A stretch of 64,000 nt of DNA, from the NCBI RefSeq assembly GCF_015223355.1, contig NZ_JADFFK010000004.1:1-64000 (forward strand), written 5' to 3'. Source of the DNA: Salipiger mangrovisoli (lineage in GTDB: Bacteria; Pseudomonadota; Alphaproteobacteria; Rhodobacterales; Rhodobacteraceae). The notes beneath the pieces were generated by a model, which was not told where the DNA came from, did not search any database, and worked only from the letters and a program-made list of their open reading frames with translations. Below are positions 1 to 8,651 of the stretch, one piece after another (positions within the stretch are counted from its first letter, which is position 1; the number at the start of each line of letters is the position of its first letter). A program made the translations under genes and the position numbers.

Positions 1-582
1 CAAAACCAGACCAGTGCGCCCTAACTTCCGGCGCGCCCGCCTGCCCGTCTCTCGAAGTCTGTTCCGCCTCGTCTGCGTCAGCCCCGCGTTTCCGCTCGCC
101 GCCGCCCCGTCTGGCGTCCCGTCGTGCGCCTCAGCGCCGCCGGTGAAGGGGCTTTTACGGAGAGTGCCGGGGGGCTGCAAGCGGATTTTCCGGGATGCGC
201 GAAGGTTTTTTGAAAAAACTTACAATAGCGCCTGAAAACAACGCCTTACACCGGAGATTTTTTGCGCGTCCCCGCAGCGGAACGCGCTTTCCCCAGGGTC
301 CGCGAACGGCCGCGAAACCCACATCTTGGGCCCTCCACAGAGTTATCAACAAGACGGTCCACAAAAGGCCCCGAGTCACCGGCCAGTCACAGGCGAGTCA
401 CAGGCGATCCAACCCCAAGCAGCGGGCGAGTCACCCCTGCGCTTCTGGCGTCTCAAAGGGGGGCGGCGCGGCGCGGGGCATCCGCCGAACGGCGCGGACG
501 GGCCAAACGCAGGACGGGCGGCCGCTGCCGCGACCGCCCGTCCTGCGTCTCTTCATGCCATGGCGCCGCGACAGCTTGCGCC
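1..582. other. Non-coding region upstream of the GntR gene
   Basis: No convincing gene is seen here; the open frames are shadow frames of GC-rich DNA. The stretch contains an A/T-tract inverted repeat at 205-219 (six T, G, six A), a DnaA-box-like TTATCAACA at 343-351 (one mismatch to TTATCCACA), a TCCACAG at 334-340, and a set of AGTCAC motifs spaced by multiples of 11 bp. It could be the edge of a replication or regulatory region, but nothing decides this. Confidence 0.5.
374..434. repeat. AGTCAC motifs in 11-bp register
   Basis: AGTCAC begins at 374, 385, 396 and 429, that is, at offsets of 11, 11 and 33 bp. The two central copies form a perfect tandem 11-mer, AGTCACAGGCG at 385-395 and 396-406. 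Spacing by whole helical turns puts the motifs on one face of the DNA. The protein that would read it is unknown. Confidence 0.6.
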
Positions 583-1266
583 CTACCCGCCTGCCCGAAC
601 CGCGGCGGCATTCTCCGCCTCGATCGCGGCGGAGATATCCTCGGCCAGGTTCGACAGGTGCTGGTCCAGGGCGGCATCCACCGCCACTGGATCCCGCGCC
701 CGCAGCGCCTCCATGATCGCCCCGTGGTGCGACACGACGCGCTCGCGGTTGCGCCGCATGGTGGCCGAGAGGAAGCGCGCGCGCCACAGCCGGGCGAGAT
801 AGGCATGGTGGGTCTCGGCCAGCGCCGCGTTATGCGCGGACTCGGCGATCAGCCGGTGAAAGGCCATGTCCATCTCGAAGAGGTCGAGTGCATCGACCTG
901 GTCGTAGGCCTCGGCGATCTTCTCGTTGAGCTCGGCAAGCCGGGCGAGGTCCTGCTCGGTGGCGCGCTCGCAGGCGATCTGCGCCGAGAGCTTTTCCAGC
1001 GCCAGCAGCACGACGACCTGGTCGTGCACCTCCTTCACTGTCGGCCGGGCAACAATCGGGCTGCGCGAGGGGCGCAGCACCACCAGGCCTTCCTGTGCGA
1101 GAATACGGATCGCCTCGCGCATCGGCGTGCGGCTGACCCCCAGCTCGGCGGCATTGTCGCGCTCCTTGATCGCCGTGTCGGGCGGCAGCTTGCCGCGCAG
1201 GATGTCGCGGCGCAGCTGGGCGGCGATCTGCTCGGCCAAGGTGGGCTCGGCAGGGCTATCGGACAT
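583..1266 (-). CDS. GntR family (FadR/FCD subfamily) transcriptional regulator
   Basis: A 227-residue DNA-binding repressor/activator. An N-terminal winged helix (about residues 8-70, with the typical GVSRTPMREAIRIL recognition region) is followed by an FCD ligand-binding domain (about 75-210). The FCD part keeps the Asp/His set expected for a metal site: DMAFHRL, the HH in RVVSHHG, and DQHL. The start at 1266 (MSDSPAEP) was preferred to an upstream ATG at 1305 because the winged helix begins directly after it. It is divergent from the TRAP operon, and two TGGTATACCA palindromes lie between the two. Family members of the UxuR/ExuR type respond to sugar acids, so it is the likely master regulator of the island; the ligand itself is inferred, not seen. 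Confidence 0.9.
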   Translation of the reverse strand: MSDSPAEPTLAEQIAAQLRRDILRGKLPPDTAIKERDNAAELGVSRTPMREAIRILAQEGLVVLRPSRSPIVARPTVKEVHDQVVVLLALEKLSAQIACERATEQDLARLAELNEKIAEAYDQVDALDLFEMDMAFHRLIAESAHNAALAETHHAYLARLWRARFLSATMRRNRERVVSHHGAIMEALRARDPVAVDAALDQHLSNLAEDISAAIEAENAAAVRAGG

Positions 1267-1382
1267 GGTTGGCCTCTCAGTCTCAGCCTTTGCGGCTCTT
1301 GTCATGCGCCCCGTGGTCGAAGCGGTGCGGTATATAGACCGAGGTCCCCGCTGAGGGGAAGGAGACCCGTGCTTTCCTCATC

Positions 1383-1392
1383 TGGTATACCA
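1383..1392. promoter_or_regulatory. Predicted GntR operator, copy 1 (TGGTATACCA)
   Basis: Perfect 10-bp palindrome between the divergent GntR gene and dctP. It is the first of five exact copies in the window. It resembles the hexuronate UxuR/ExuR motif as remembered from the literature. Binding is inferred. Confidence 0.75.
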
Positions 1393-1439
1393 AAAATTGT
1401 TGATTGTCGATCCCACCCTGAGGTAGCCTCGATTCCAGA

Positions 1440-1449
1440 TGGTATACCA
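1440..1449. promoter_or_regulatory. Predicted GntR operator, copy 2 (TGGTATACCA)
   Basis: Second exact copy, extended to ATGGTATACCAT at 1439-1450. It is centred 57 bp from copy 1 and 61 bp upstream of the dctP start codon. Two sites in one divergent promoter fit joint control of the regulator and the transporter. Confidence 0.75.
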
Positions 1450-1509
1450 TCCGGCGCTGTGAGGGAGCGCCGCAACCGGGGGAAAACCCCAAGCTTCTGG
1501 GAGGAAGAC

Positions 1510-2529
1510 ATGAAAGTTAAGACTTTGCTGAAGGCTGCGACCGCGGCCACGGTGCTTGCTGGCCCGGCTCTGGCTCAGGACGTGACGCTGCGCATCCAGA
1601 CGCATTACAACCCCGAGCAGACCTCGGGCAAACTTGCCGCAGAATTCGTCGATGACGTGGAGATGATGTCCGGCGGCGCGATCGACATCGAGATGTTCTA
1701 CGCCTCCTCCGTGGTGGCCACAGTCGAGACCTTCGACGCGGCGGCCAACGGCATTCTCGACTGCGACATGACCGGCGGTGCCTACCAGACCGGCAAGAAC
1801 GCCGGCTTCCAGTTCGTCGGCGACATCATGGGCGGCTATGACACGCCCTACCAGCAGCTGTCGTGGCTCTATTACGGCGGCGGTCTCGAGCAGGCGCAGG
1901 AACTGTACAACCAGTTCGGCATGCAGCTCATCGGCTGGTGGGTCTATGGCCAGGAATCGCTGGTCTCCTCGACCCCGATCACCGGCCCCGAAGACCTGAA
2001 GGACTGGAAGTTCCGCTCGCCGCCGGGGATGGAGACCGAGATCTTCGCCAACCTCGGCGCCTCGCCGATCGTGATGGACTTCACCGAGGTCTTCACCGCG
2101 ATGGAGACCGGCATCATCGAGGGCACCGATTATTCGGGTCTGGCGAACGACGAATCCATCGGCCTGTTCGATCTGGCCAAGCACGCCACCTACCCCGGCT
2201 TCCACTCGATGCCGTCGGACCACCTCGCGTGCAACAAGACCGTCTGGGACGGCCTGTCGGACCAGAACAAGCGCATCATCGAAACCGCCATGGAAAAGCT
2301 GGCCCTGCGCTCGGCGCTCTACTTCGAGAAGGCCAACAACGAGGCCGCTGCCCGTCTGACTGAAGCCGGCGTCACGCTGCACGACTGGTCGGTCGAGGAC
2401 CGCGCCACCTTCCGCAAGGCGGCACAGTCGGCCTGGGATGTCTGGGCCGAGAAGTCGCCGGAAGCCAAGGCGCTGGTCGAGAGCCACAAGGCGTACCTGG
2501 GCCAACTCGGCCTGATCTCTGCGGAATAA
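1510..2529 (+). CDS. dctP: TRAP transporter substrate-binding protein (DctP family)
   Basis: Periplasmic solute-binding protein of 339 residues, which captures an organic acid for the TRAP permease encoded next to it. A clear Sec signal peptide (MKVKTLLKAATAATVLAG, cleavage after PALAQ) fixes the start at 1510, with GGGAGGAAG upstream. The DctP fold is supported by the KFRSPPG segment, where the conserved arginine binds the substrate carboxylate, and by the following GASPIVMDFTEVFTAMETG region. The open frame extends far upstream without a usable start, so a longer product is unlikely. The context (dehydratases, KDG kinase) suggests an aldonate or uronate ligand, which is inference. A strong hairpin follows the gene. 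Confidence 0.93.
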   Translation: MKVKTLLKAATAATVLAGPALAQDVTLRIQTHYNPEQTSGKLAAEFVDDVEMMSGGAIDIEMFYASSVVATVETFDAAANGILDCDMTGGAYQTGKNAGFQFVGDIMGGYDTPYQQLSWLYYGGGLEQAQELYNQFGMQLIGWWVYGQESLVSSTPITGPEDLKDWKFRSPPGMETEIFANLGASPIVMDFTEVFTAMETGIIEGTDYSGLANDESIGLFDLAKHATYPGFHSMPSDHLACNKTVWDGLSDQNKRIIETAMEKLALRSALYFEKANNEAAARLTEAGVTLHDWSVEDRATFRKAAQSAWDVWAEKSPEAKALVESHKAYLGQLGLISAE

Positions 2530-2560
2530 GGCGCGCCCGCGCCTGACCTGAAAAGGCCAT

Positions 2561-2588
2561 GCGGCGGGCCCACGACCGGGCCCGCCGC
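2561..2588 (+). terminator. Hairpin between dctP and dctQ
   Basis: An 11-bp perfect stem (GCGGCGGGCCC against GGGCCCGCCGC) with a 6-nt loop and no T-run. It is better read as a partial terminator or mRNA-stabilising hairpin that keeps the binding protein more abundant than its permease than as a full stop. Confidence 0.6.
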
Positions 2589-2631
2589 TCCTGTCTCAGG
2601 AACCCTGTGACTCCTCCGAAAGGGTTAACCT

Positions 2632-3438
2632 ATGTCCAATCAAAGCCTCTGGCTCGGCGCGCTGCGCGGACCTGTGCGGCTACTGGCGCTCGCCAGCACC
2701 GGGCTGGCGCTGGCGGTCTTCGCCTGGCTCGTCCTAAGCCAGTTCATCTCGGCCGAACCGATCGGCATGTACGAGATGCTGCGCCCCGAGGGCCGACCGC
2801 TGGTGTCGGTGATGCTCTGGGCGCTCTTTGCCGCCCTGCTCTTCGGCTCGATCTTCCTGTCAGACCGTCGCGGCTCGATCGAGATCGAACCCACCGGCCC
2901 GCTCGACATCCTGTCACTGGTGCTCTCTCGCCTGTCGATGATCGGCATCGTCGCCGTGGTGCTGGTGATGTTCTACGAGGTCGTGGCGCGCTACGTCTTC
3001 GAGAAGCCCACGCTCTGGGCCAACGAGCTGTCGCTGTGGATCGCCTCCTTCGTGTTCCTGCTTGCCGGGCTCTACGCCATGCAGCAGCGCAGCCACATCC
3101 GCATCTACATCATCTACGACATGTTCCCGCGCTGGATGCAGAAGCTGGCCGACGTCATTTCGGTCTCGCTGATCTGGGTGTTCTTCTTCTGCCTGCTCTG
3201 GGGTGGCTACAACGAGGCCATGCAGAAGCTTGGCCGGATGGAAACCTTCGGCACCGCCTGGGATCCGCCCCTGCCTGCGACGCTCAAGATCGGGCTCATC
3301 ATCATCATCGGCCTCGTGGCCCTGCAGGCGCTGTCCAACCTCATCGCCGACTGGAACAAGGCCCCCGAACACCATTCGCCCGCGGACGAGATCGACGAAG
3401 TCGAGATCGAGAACATCCGTCGCACCCTGGAGGACTGA
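2632..3438 (+). CDS. dctQ: TRAP transporter small permease subunit (DctQ family)
   Basis: Four-helix membrane subunit that pairs with DctM. At 268 residues it is longer than the usual 160-200, because an N-terminal stretch of about 90 residues with two extra hydrophobic segments (around 15-35 and 60-80) precedes the DctQ core. The core has the typical FYEVVARYVFEKPTLWANELS motif and further helices at about 130-150, 175-195 and 215-240. The acidic C-terminal tail is cytoplasmic by prediction. It is separated from dctM by 5 bp, so the two are translated together. The extra N-terminal helices are the only oddity. Confidence 0.9.
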   Translation: MSNQSLWLGALRGPVRLLALASTGLALAVFAWLVLSQFISAEPIGMYEMLRPEGRPLVSVMLWALFAALLFGSIFLSDRRGSIEIEPTGPLDILSLVLSRLSMIGIVAVVLVMFYEVVARYVFEKPTLWANELSLWIASFVFLLAGLYAMQQRSHIRIYIIYDMFPRWMQKLADVISVSLIWVFFFCLLWGGYNEAMQKLGRMETFGTAWDPPLPATLKIGLIIIIGLVALQALSNLIADWNKAPEHHSPADEIDEVEIENIRRTLED

Positions 3439-3443
3439 CTTAC

Positions 3444-5039
3444 ATGGTGGATATCGGCACAATCAGCCTGATCCTGCTGCTGGCAATGTTCGCATTGCTG
3501 GCCATCGGGATGCCTCTGGGCTTCGCCTCCGCTTTCCTGGCAGTTGCGACACTTGTCATGAAATTCGGCCCCGACCTTCTTTTCGGGCGCTTTGGCATGG
3601 GACCCTTCGCGGTGCTCGGCCAGGCGGTCTACCGGCAGATGGTGAACTACGTTCTCATATCGGTGCCATTGTTCATATTCATGGCCTCGCTACTCGAACG
3701 CTCCGGCATCGCGCGGGACATGTACAGCTCGCTCAACGTGTGGCTGTCGCGCACCCGTGGCGGCATCGCCTTCGTGACCTCGATCATGGCCGTCATCATG
3801 GCCGCAATGTCGGGGATCATCGGCGGCGAGGTCGTGCTGCTGGGCCTCATCGCCCTGCCGCAGATGCTGCGTCTCGGCTACAACCAGAACCTCGCCATCG
3901 GCACGATCTGTGCCTCGGGCTCGCTCGGCACGATGATCCCGCCGTCGATCGTCCTGATCTTCTACGGCCTCGTCACCGAGACCTCGATCAAGGCGCTGTT
4001 CACCGCCTCCTTCCTGCCCGGCTTCATGCTGGCCTCGTTCTTCATGATCTACATCTTCGTCCGCACCCGGATGAACCCCGACGAGGCCCCCCTGCCCCCG
4101 GCAGACCCCAATGCCCCGGCGGGCGGTGAAAAGGCCCTCATGTTCCTCGGCTTCATCTCGCGCTTCGGCATGTGGATCGTGGCGGCGCTCACCCTGCGCG
4201 CGCTGTTCTTCACCGTGACCGGTGCCAACGTGGTGACCGAGGGCGTGGACCCGATCCCGCTCGGCATGGTCTCGGACATCCCGTGGCTCGTCGGCGCGCT
4301 GGTGATCTTTGCCATCGTGGTCTTCTTCATCGTCGGCCGTGAGCGCACCGCCGTCGGCTGGGAGATGGGCAAGGGCCTCATCGCCCCGACCGTGGTGATC
4401 GGCGTCGTGCTGGGCTCGATCTACGGCGGCATCACCGGCATCACCGAGGCCGCGGGCATGGGCGTCGTGGCGGTCTTCGTCATCGGCCTCATCCGCCGCG
4501 AGATGAGCTTCGAGGTGGTCTGGGATGCGGTCATGCGCACGCTCAAGTCCACCGGCACGATCATCTGGGTGACCATCGGCGCGGCAGCCCTCGCGGCGGC
4601 CTACACGCTGGCGGGCGGCCCGACCTACGTGGCCAACATGATCGTCGGCTCGGACCTGCCCACCATGGGGATCATCCTGGTGATGATGTTCATCTTCCTG
4701 ATCATGGGGATGTTCATGGACTGGGTCGGCATCGTGCTGCTGATCATGCCGGTGTTCCTGCCGATCGTCATGCGCCTGCCCGCCGAAGAGATCGGCTGGC
4801 TCGGCCATGTGGACAGCAGCTACATCGGCATCTGGTTCGGCGTGGTCTTCTGCATGAACATGCAGGTCAGCTTCCTGTCGCCGCCCTTCGGCCCCGCGGC
4901 CTTCTACCTGAAGTCCGTCGCCCCGGCGCATATCTCGCTGACCGACATCTTCCGCGGCTTCCTGCCCTTCATCGGGCTGCAACTGCTGGCGCTTCTGGTG
5001 CTGCTGGCCTGGCCGCCGATCGTCACGCTGTTCCTGTAA
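3444..5039 (+). CDS. dctM: TRAP transporter large permease subunit (DctM family), extended
   Basis: The ion-coupled transport subunit, with many membrane helices. The start MVDIGTISLILLL lies 5 bp after dctQ. Family landmarks include the GIIGGEVVLLGLIALPQMLRLGYN region, LGTMIPPSIVLIFYG and, near the end, FLSPPFGPAAFYLKSVAP. Length is 531 residues against about 430 for most DctM proteins. The surplus sits in the middle (about residues 210-320), where a proline-rich loop (PLPPADPNAPAGG) and two further helices are inserted. Together with the long DctQ this marks a distinct TRAP subtype. A 28-nt hairpin at 5048-5075 follows. Confidence 0.92.
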   Translation: MVDIGTISLILLLAMFALLAIGMPLGFASAFLAVATLVMKFGPDLLFGRFGMGPFAVLGQAVYRQMVNYVLISVPLFIFMASLLERSGIARDMYSSLNVWLSRTRGGIAFVTSIMAVIMAAMSGIIGGEVVLLGLIALPQMLRLGYNQNLAIGTICASGSLGTMIPPSIVLIFYGLVTETSIKALFTASFLPGFMLASFFMIYIFVRTRMNPDEAPLPPADPNAPAGGEKALMFLGFISRFGMWIVAALTLRALFFTVTGANVVTEGVDPIPLGMVSDIPWLVGALVIFAIVVFFIVGRERTAVGWEMGKGLIAPTVVIGVVLGSIYGGITGITEAAGMGVVAVFVIGLIRREMSFEVVWDAVMRTLKSTGTIIWVTIGAAALAAAYTLAGGPTYVANMIVGSDLPTMGIILVMMFIFLIMGMFMDWVGIVLLIMPVFLPIVMRLPAEEIGWLGHVDSSYIGIWFGVVFCMNMQVSFLSPPFGPAAFYLKSVAPAHISLTDIFRGFLPFIGLQLLALLVLLAWPPIVTLFL

Positions 5040-5047
5040 CGCGACCC

Positions 5048-5075
5048 CGAAGGGGCGGCCCGCGCCGCCCCTTCG
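5048..5075 (+). terminator. Hairpin after dctM
   Basis: An 11-bp stem, CGAAGGGGCGG against CCGCCCCTTCG, with a 6-nt loop. No T-run follows, so it may attenuate rather than end transcription into the dehydratase gene 115 bp further on. Confidence 0.55.
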
Positions 5076-5189
5076 CTTGACCCTCCCCGCAGGGAGGCAG
5101 AGAGTTCCCCCACGAGAGCCGCTGGCCCCTGTGCGCCGCCCCTCTCCACATCCGACACTCCCCAGCCGCTCCATGGAGCTGAAGCCAAG

Positions 5190-6680
5190 ATGAAAACCGT
5201 CCGCCTTTCCGAACATGACAACGTCGTCACCGCAGTCGTCCCGCTGGAAGTGGGTGACGAGGGCGCGACCGCGCTGATCCCGCGCGGCCACAAGATGGCC
5301 ACCCGCGACATCGCCAAGGGCGAGGCGGTGCGCAAATACGCCCAGATCATCGGCTATGCCGCCGAGGACATCCCGCAGGGCGCCCATATCCACACCCACA
5401 ACCTCGAATTCCGCAACGTCGAAGCCGAGTACGAGTTCGGCACCAACCTGCACCCCGTCGCCCCCGCGGCGCAGCAGGACACGTTCATGGGCTACCGCCG
5501 CGCCACCGGCCGCGTCGGCACGCGCAACTACCTCGCGATCCTCACCTCGGTGAACTGCTCGGCCACCGCCGCGCGGATGATCGCCCAGCATTTCACCCCC
5601 GAGAAGCTCGCCGCCTATCCCAATGTCGACGGGGTGGTCGCCTTCGTGCACGGCACCGGCTGCGCCATGGGCGGCGACGGCACCGGCTTCGAGTTCCTGC
5701 AGCGCGTGCTCTGGGGCTATGCCCGCAACCCCAACATCGGCGGCGTGCTGATGGCGGGGCTCGGCTGCGAGGTCATGCAGATCGACTGGCTGGTGCAGGC
5801 CTACGGGCTCGAGCCCGGCCCGCTCTTCCAGAAGATGAACATCCAGGACGAGGGCGGGCTGCGCAAGACCGTCGAGCACGGCATCGCGCAGGTCGAGAAG
5901 ATGCTGCCCGAGGTCAACAAGGCCACCCGCACCCCCTGCCCCGCCTCGGAACTGATGGTCGCCCTGCAATGCGGCGGCTCGGATGCCTGGTCGGGCATCA
6001 CCGCCAACCCCGCCGTCGGCTACGCCTGCGACCTGCTGGTGGCGCAGGGCGGCACCGGCGTGCTGGCCGAGACGCCCGAGATCTACGGCGCCGAACACCT
6101 GCTCACCGCCCGCGCCGCGACGCCGGAAGTGGGCCACAAGCTGATCGACCTGATCCACTGGTGGGAGGATTACACCGAGCGCAACCGCGGCTCGATGGAC
6201 AACAACCCCTCGCCGGGCAACAAGAAGGGCGGTCTGACCACCATCCTCGAAAAATCCCTCGGCGCGGCGGCCAAGGGCGGCACCACGCCGCTCAACGGTG
6301 TCTACAAGTACGCCGAGCAGGTCACCGCGAAGGGCTTCACCTTCATGGACAGCCCCGGCTACGACCCTGCGTCGGTCACTGGCCAGATCGCCTCGGGCTG
6401 CAACCTCGTGTGCTTCACCACCGGCCGCGGCTCGGCCTTCGGCGCCAAGCCCAGCCCCTCGATGAAGGTCGCCTCGAACAACGAGCTCTACCAGCGCCAG
6501 ACCGAGGACATGGACGTCAACGCCGGGCGCATTCTCACCGAGGGCGCGACGGTCGAGGAGGTCGGCCGCGAGATCTACGAGATGTGGCTGCGCATGGCCT
6601 CGGGCGAGCAGAGCAAATCCGAAGCGCTGGGGCTTGGCGACTACGAGTTCGTGCCCTGGCAGGTCGGCGCGGTGATGTGA
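5190..6680 (+). CDS. uxaA: Altronate/galactarate-type dehydratase (UxaA family)
   Basis: Sugar-acid dehydratase of 496 residues, matching the usual length of full UxaA. Its family removes water from altronate (or a related aldarate) to give a 2-keto-3-deoxy acid. An N-terminal SAF domain (about 1-90, ending in AHIHTHNLEFRNV) is followed by the D-galactarate dehydratase/altronate hydrolase core. Core landmarks are TRNYLAILTSVNCSATAARMI, HGTGCAMGGDGTGF, ALQCGGSDAWSGITANPA and DNNPSPGNKKGGLTTILEKS. Conserved cysteines and histidines suit the iron or metal requirement of the family. The gene lies downstream of the TRAP genes and just upstream of a hydroxyacid dehydrogenase, so import and dehydration are probably co-expressed. 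Galactarate or another aldarate cannot be excluded. Confidence 0.85.
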   Translation: MKTVRLSEHDNVVTAVVPLEVGDEGATALIPRGHKMATRDIAKGEAVRKYAQIIGYAAEDIPQGAHIHTHNLEFRNVEAEYEFGTNLHPVAPAAQQDTFMGYRRATGRVGTRNYLAILTSVNCSATAARMIAQHFTPEKLAAYPNVDGVVAFVHGTGCAMGGDGTGFEFLQRVLWGYARNPNIGGVLMAGLGCEVMQIDWLVQAYGLEPGPLFQKMNIQDEGGLRKTVEHGIAQVEKMLPEVNKATRTPCPASELMVALQCGGSDAWSGITANPAVGYACDLLVAQGGTGVLAETPEIYGAEHLLTARAATPEVGHKLIDLIHWWEDYTERNRGSMDNNPSPGNKKGGLTTILEKSLGAAAKGGTTPLNGVYKYAEQVTAKGFTFMDSPGYDPASVTGQIASGCNLVCFTTGRGSAFGAKPSPSMKVASNNELYQRQTEDMDVNAGRILTEGATVEEVGREIYEMWLRMASGEQSKSEALGLGDYEFVPWQVGAVM

Positions 6681-6717
6681 CCGCCGCGCCTTCCTCTCCA
6701 CACAGGAAGGACAAGAC

Positions 6718-7602
6718 ATGAGCAAGCCCAGTATCGGGTTCATCGGGCTCGGCCTCATGGGCCGGGCCATGGTCGAATGCCTGCAGACGGCGGGCTACGA
6801 CGTGACCGTCCTCGGCAACCGCGACCGCAGCGGTGTCGAGGAGGCGCTGGCCCGCGGCGGCAGCGAGGCCCCCTCGGCCCGCGCGCTGGCCGAGACGAGC
6901 GACATCGTGATGCTCTGCGTCGGCACCTCCGAGCAGGTCGAGAGCCGCATCTTCGGCGAGGACGGCGTGCTGGCCGGCACAAGGGAGGGCCAGATCGTCA
7001 TCGACTTCGGCACCTCCCTGCCCGGCTCGACCAAGCGCATCGGCGCCGAACTGGCCGAGAAGGGCGCCACTTATCTCGACGCACCGCTGGGCCGGACGCC
7101 CGCCCACGCCAAGGAAGGCAAGCTCAACATCATGTGCGCCGGGGACGAGACGGCCTACGCGCAGGTCAAGCCGGTGCTCGACGTGCTAGGCGAGAACGTC
7201 TTCCACCTCGGCCCGCTCGGCGCGGGCCATACGATCAAGCTGATCAACAACTTCTTCGCCATGACCACCGCCATGGCCATGTCCGAGGCCTTTGCCATGG
7301 CCGATGCCGCGGGCGTGCCGCGCGACAAGCTCTACGGCGTGCTCGCGGCGGGGCCGAACCATTCCGGCATGATGGATTTCGTGAAGAGCTGGGCAATGGA
7401 CGGCAAGATCGACCTCGCCTTCTCGGTGGACAACGCCGCCAAGGACGTGGGCTACTACCGCGCCATGGCCGAGGAGCTGGGGGCGCAATCGCGCATGTCC
7501 GGCTGTGCATCGGAAACGCTGGCCGAGGCCTTGCGGAACGGCTTCGCCGGGCACATGGTGCCGGAAATGGTCGACTACCTCTCCAAGCACCTGAAAGGCT
7601 GA
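6718..7602 (+). CDS. NAD(P)-dependent beta-hydroxyacid dehydrogenase (3-hydroxyisobutyrate dehydrogenase family)
   Basis: Oxidoreductase of 294 residues acting on a beta-hydroxy acid such as a tartronate semialdehyde or 3-hydroxyisobutyrate analogue. A Rossmann motif (GFIGLGLMGRAM) starts at residue 6, the substrate loop is DAPLGRTPAHAKEGKL, and the catalytic lysine lies in GAGHTIKLINN. AGGAAGG upstream supports the ATG at 6718. It is one of three paralogues of this family in the window (others at 15694-16617 and 27899-28792) and is most similar in wording to the 15694 protein. The substrate is probably downstream of a keto-deoxy acid aldol cleavage, but this is inference. Confidence 0.87.
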   Translation: MSKPSIGFIGLGLMGRAMVECLQTAGYDVTVLGNRDRSGVEEALARGGSEAPSARALAETSDIVMLCVGTSEQVESRIFGEDGVLAGTREGQIVIDFGTSLPGSTKRIGAELAEKGATYLDAPLGRTPAHAKEGKLNIMCAGDETAYAQVKPVLDVLGENVFHLGPLGAGHTIKLINNFFAMTTAMAMSEAFAMADAAGVPRDKLYGVLAAGPNHSGMMDFVKSWAMDGKIDLAFSVDNAAKDVGYYRAMAEELGAQSRMSGCASETLAEALRNGFAGHMVPEMVDYLSKHLKG

Positions 7603-7639
7603 GTTTATGTCCCTCCTCCCGGCGCGGACGCGCTGAGCC

Positions 7640-8548
7640 ATGGCGATTGCCCCCCGCGAAGACCGGACGGCTTTTGGCCTGACGCTGATGGCGCTTGCCG
7701 TGCTCGGCTTCACCTGCATCGACACCTCGGCCAAATGGCTGCTGCAGCACGGGCAGCCGGCGTTGCAGGTGGTCTGGTGCCGCTACGCCGGTCACCTCGT
7801 GCTGGTGCTGCTGACCTTCCTGCCGCGCGAGGGGGTGGCGCTGTTCCGCACGGCGCATCCCTGGAAACAGACGATGCGCGCCGCCGGGCTCTTCGGCAGC
7901 ACCATGCTGAACTTCCTCGCGCTGGCCTACCTGCCGATCACCGTGACCACCACGATCATGTTCGCCGGCCCCATCGTGGTGACCCTGCTGGCGATCCCGA
8001 TGCTGGGCGAGAAGGTCGGCCCGCACCGCATCGGCGCGGTCTGCGTGGGCTTCCTGGGCGTGCTGGTGGTGATGCAACCCTGGGGGGCCGAGTTTCACCC
8101 GGCGATGCTGCTGTCGATGGGCGCGCTCTGCTGCGCAGCGCTCTATTTCATCCTGACCCGGCAGCTGGCGGGCAAGGAGAGCAACGCCACCTCGCAGGTC
8201 TGGGGCGGTGCCTTGCCGACGCTGCTGCTGGCACCCTTCGTGCTGCCGCACTGGCAGGTGCCGGAAACCACCGGCACCAGCGTCGTGCTGGTGATCATCG
8301 GCATCTTCGGAGCGGTGTCGCACATGCTGGCGACAGCGGCGCACCGCTATGCCGACGCCTCGGTGCTGGCCCCGATGGTCTACCTGCAGCTGATGAGCGC
8401 GGCAGCGGCAGGGCTGCTGATCTTCGGCAGCTGGCCGACGGTCTGGACGCTGCTCGGGGCGCTGATCATCATCGGCGCGGGGCTCTACATCTGGCACCGC
8501 GAACGGCGGCGCGGGGTGCCCCATTCGAAGATCACCCCCCGGCTCTGA
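7640..8548 (+). CDS. DMT superfamily (EamA) permease
   Basis: Integral membrane protein of 302 residues with about ten hydrophobic segments in two EamA repeats (roughly residues 12-145 and 160-290). The first repeat opens with ALAVLGFTCIDTSAKWLLQ and the second contains GAVSHMLATAAHRYADASVLAPM. EamA proteins export or exchange small metabolites. It lies 37 bp after the dehydrogenase gene and is the last plus-strand gene of the TRAP operon. Substrate unknown. A hairpin-containing intergenic repeat follows directly. Confidence 0.88.
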   Translation: MAIAPREDRTAFGLTLMALAVLGFTCIDTSAKWLLQHGQPALQVVWCRYAGHLVLVLLTFLPREGVALFRTAHPWKQTMRAAGLFGSTMLNFLALAYLPITVTTTIMFAGPIVVTLLAIPMLGEKVGPHRIGAVCVGFLGVLVVMQPWGAEFHPAMLLSMGALCCAALYFILTRQLAGKESNATSQVWGGALPTLLLAPFVLPHWQVPETTGTSVVLVIIGIFGAVSHMLATAAHRYADASVLAPMVYLQLMSAAAAGLLIFGSWPTVWTLLGALIIIGAGLYIWHRERRRGVPHSKITPRL

Positions 8549-8559
8549 GGGGGCCGACA

Positions 8560-8613
8560 GGGGGCTCCGCCCCCGCCCTGCGGGCTCCCCCGGCGTAGTT
8601 TCAAAGAGAAGAA
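8560..8613. repeat. Dispersed intergenic hairpin repeat, copy 1
   Basis: A hairpin GGGGGC-TCC-GCCCCC (8560-8574) is followed by a conserved tail CTCCCCCGGCGTAGTTT and CAAAGAGAAGAA. Two further copies with the same layout lie at 28931-28980 and 61781-61828. All three are between genes, downstream of an operon end or before the next gene. Confidence 0.7.
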
Positions 8614-8651
8614 CCGCAGCCTCGGGCCGCCTCGGGCCCGTTCAGGTCGTC

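Noticed and set aside
1-582. Replication origin
   Set aside because: Only one imperfect DnaA box and phased short repeats are seen, with no dnaA, rep or par gene in view. Reported as an oddity only.
262-1509. N-terminal extension of the dctP frame
   Set aside because: It is antisense to the GntR gene and lacks a start fitting a binding protein. The signal peptide at 1510 marks the true start.
3690-6770. Very long open frame on the minus strand antisense to dctM and uxaA
   Set aside because: Histidine/aspartate/arginine-rich low-complexity translation without domains, fully antisense to well-recognised genes. It is a GC-rich codon-bias artefact.
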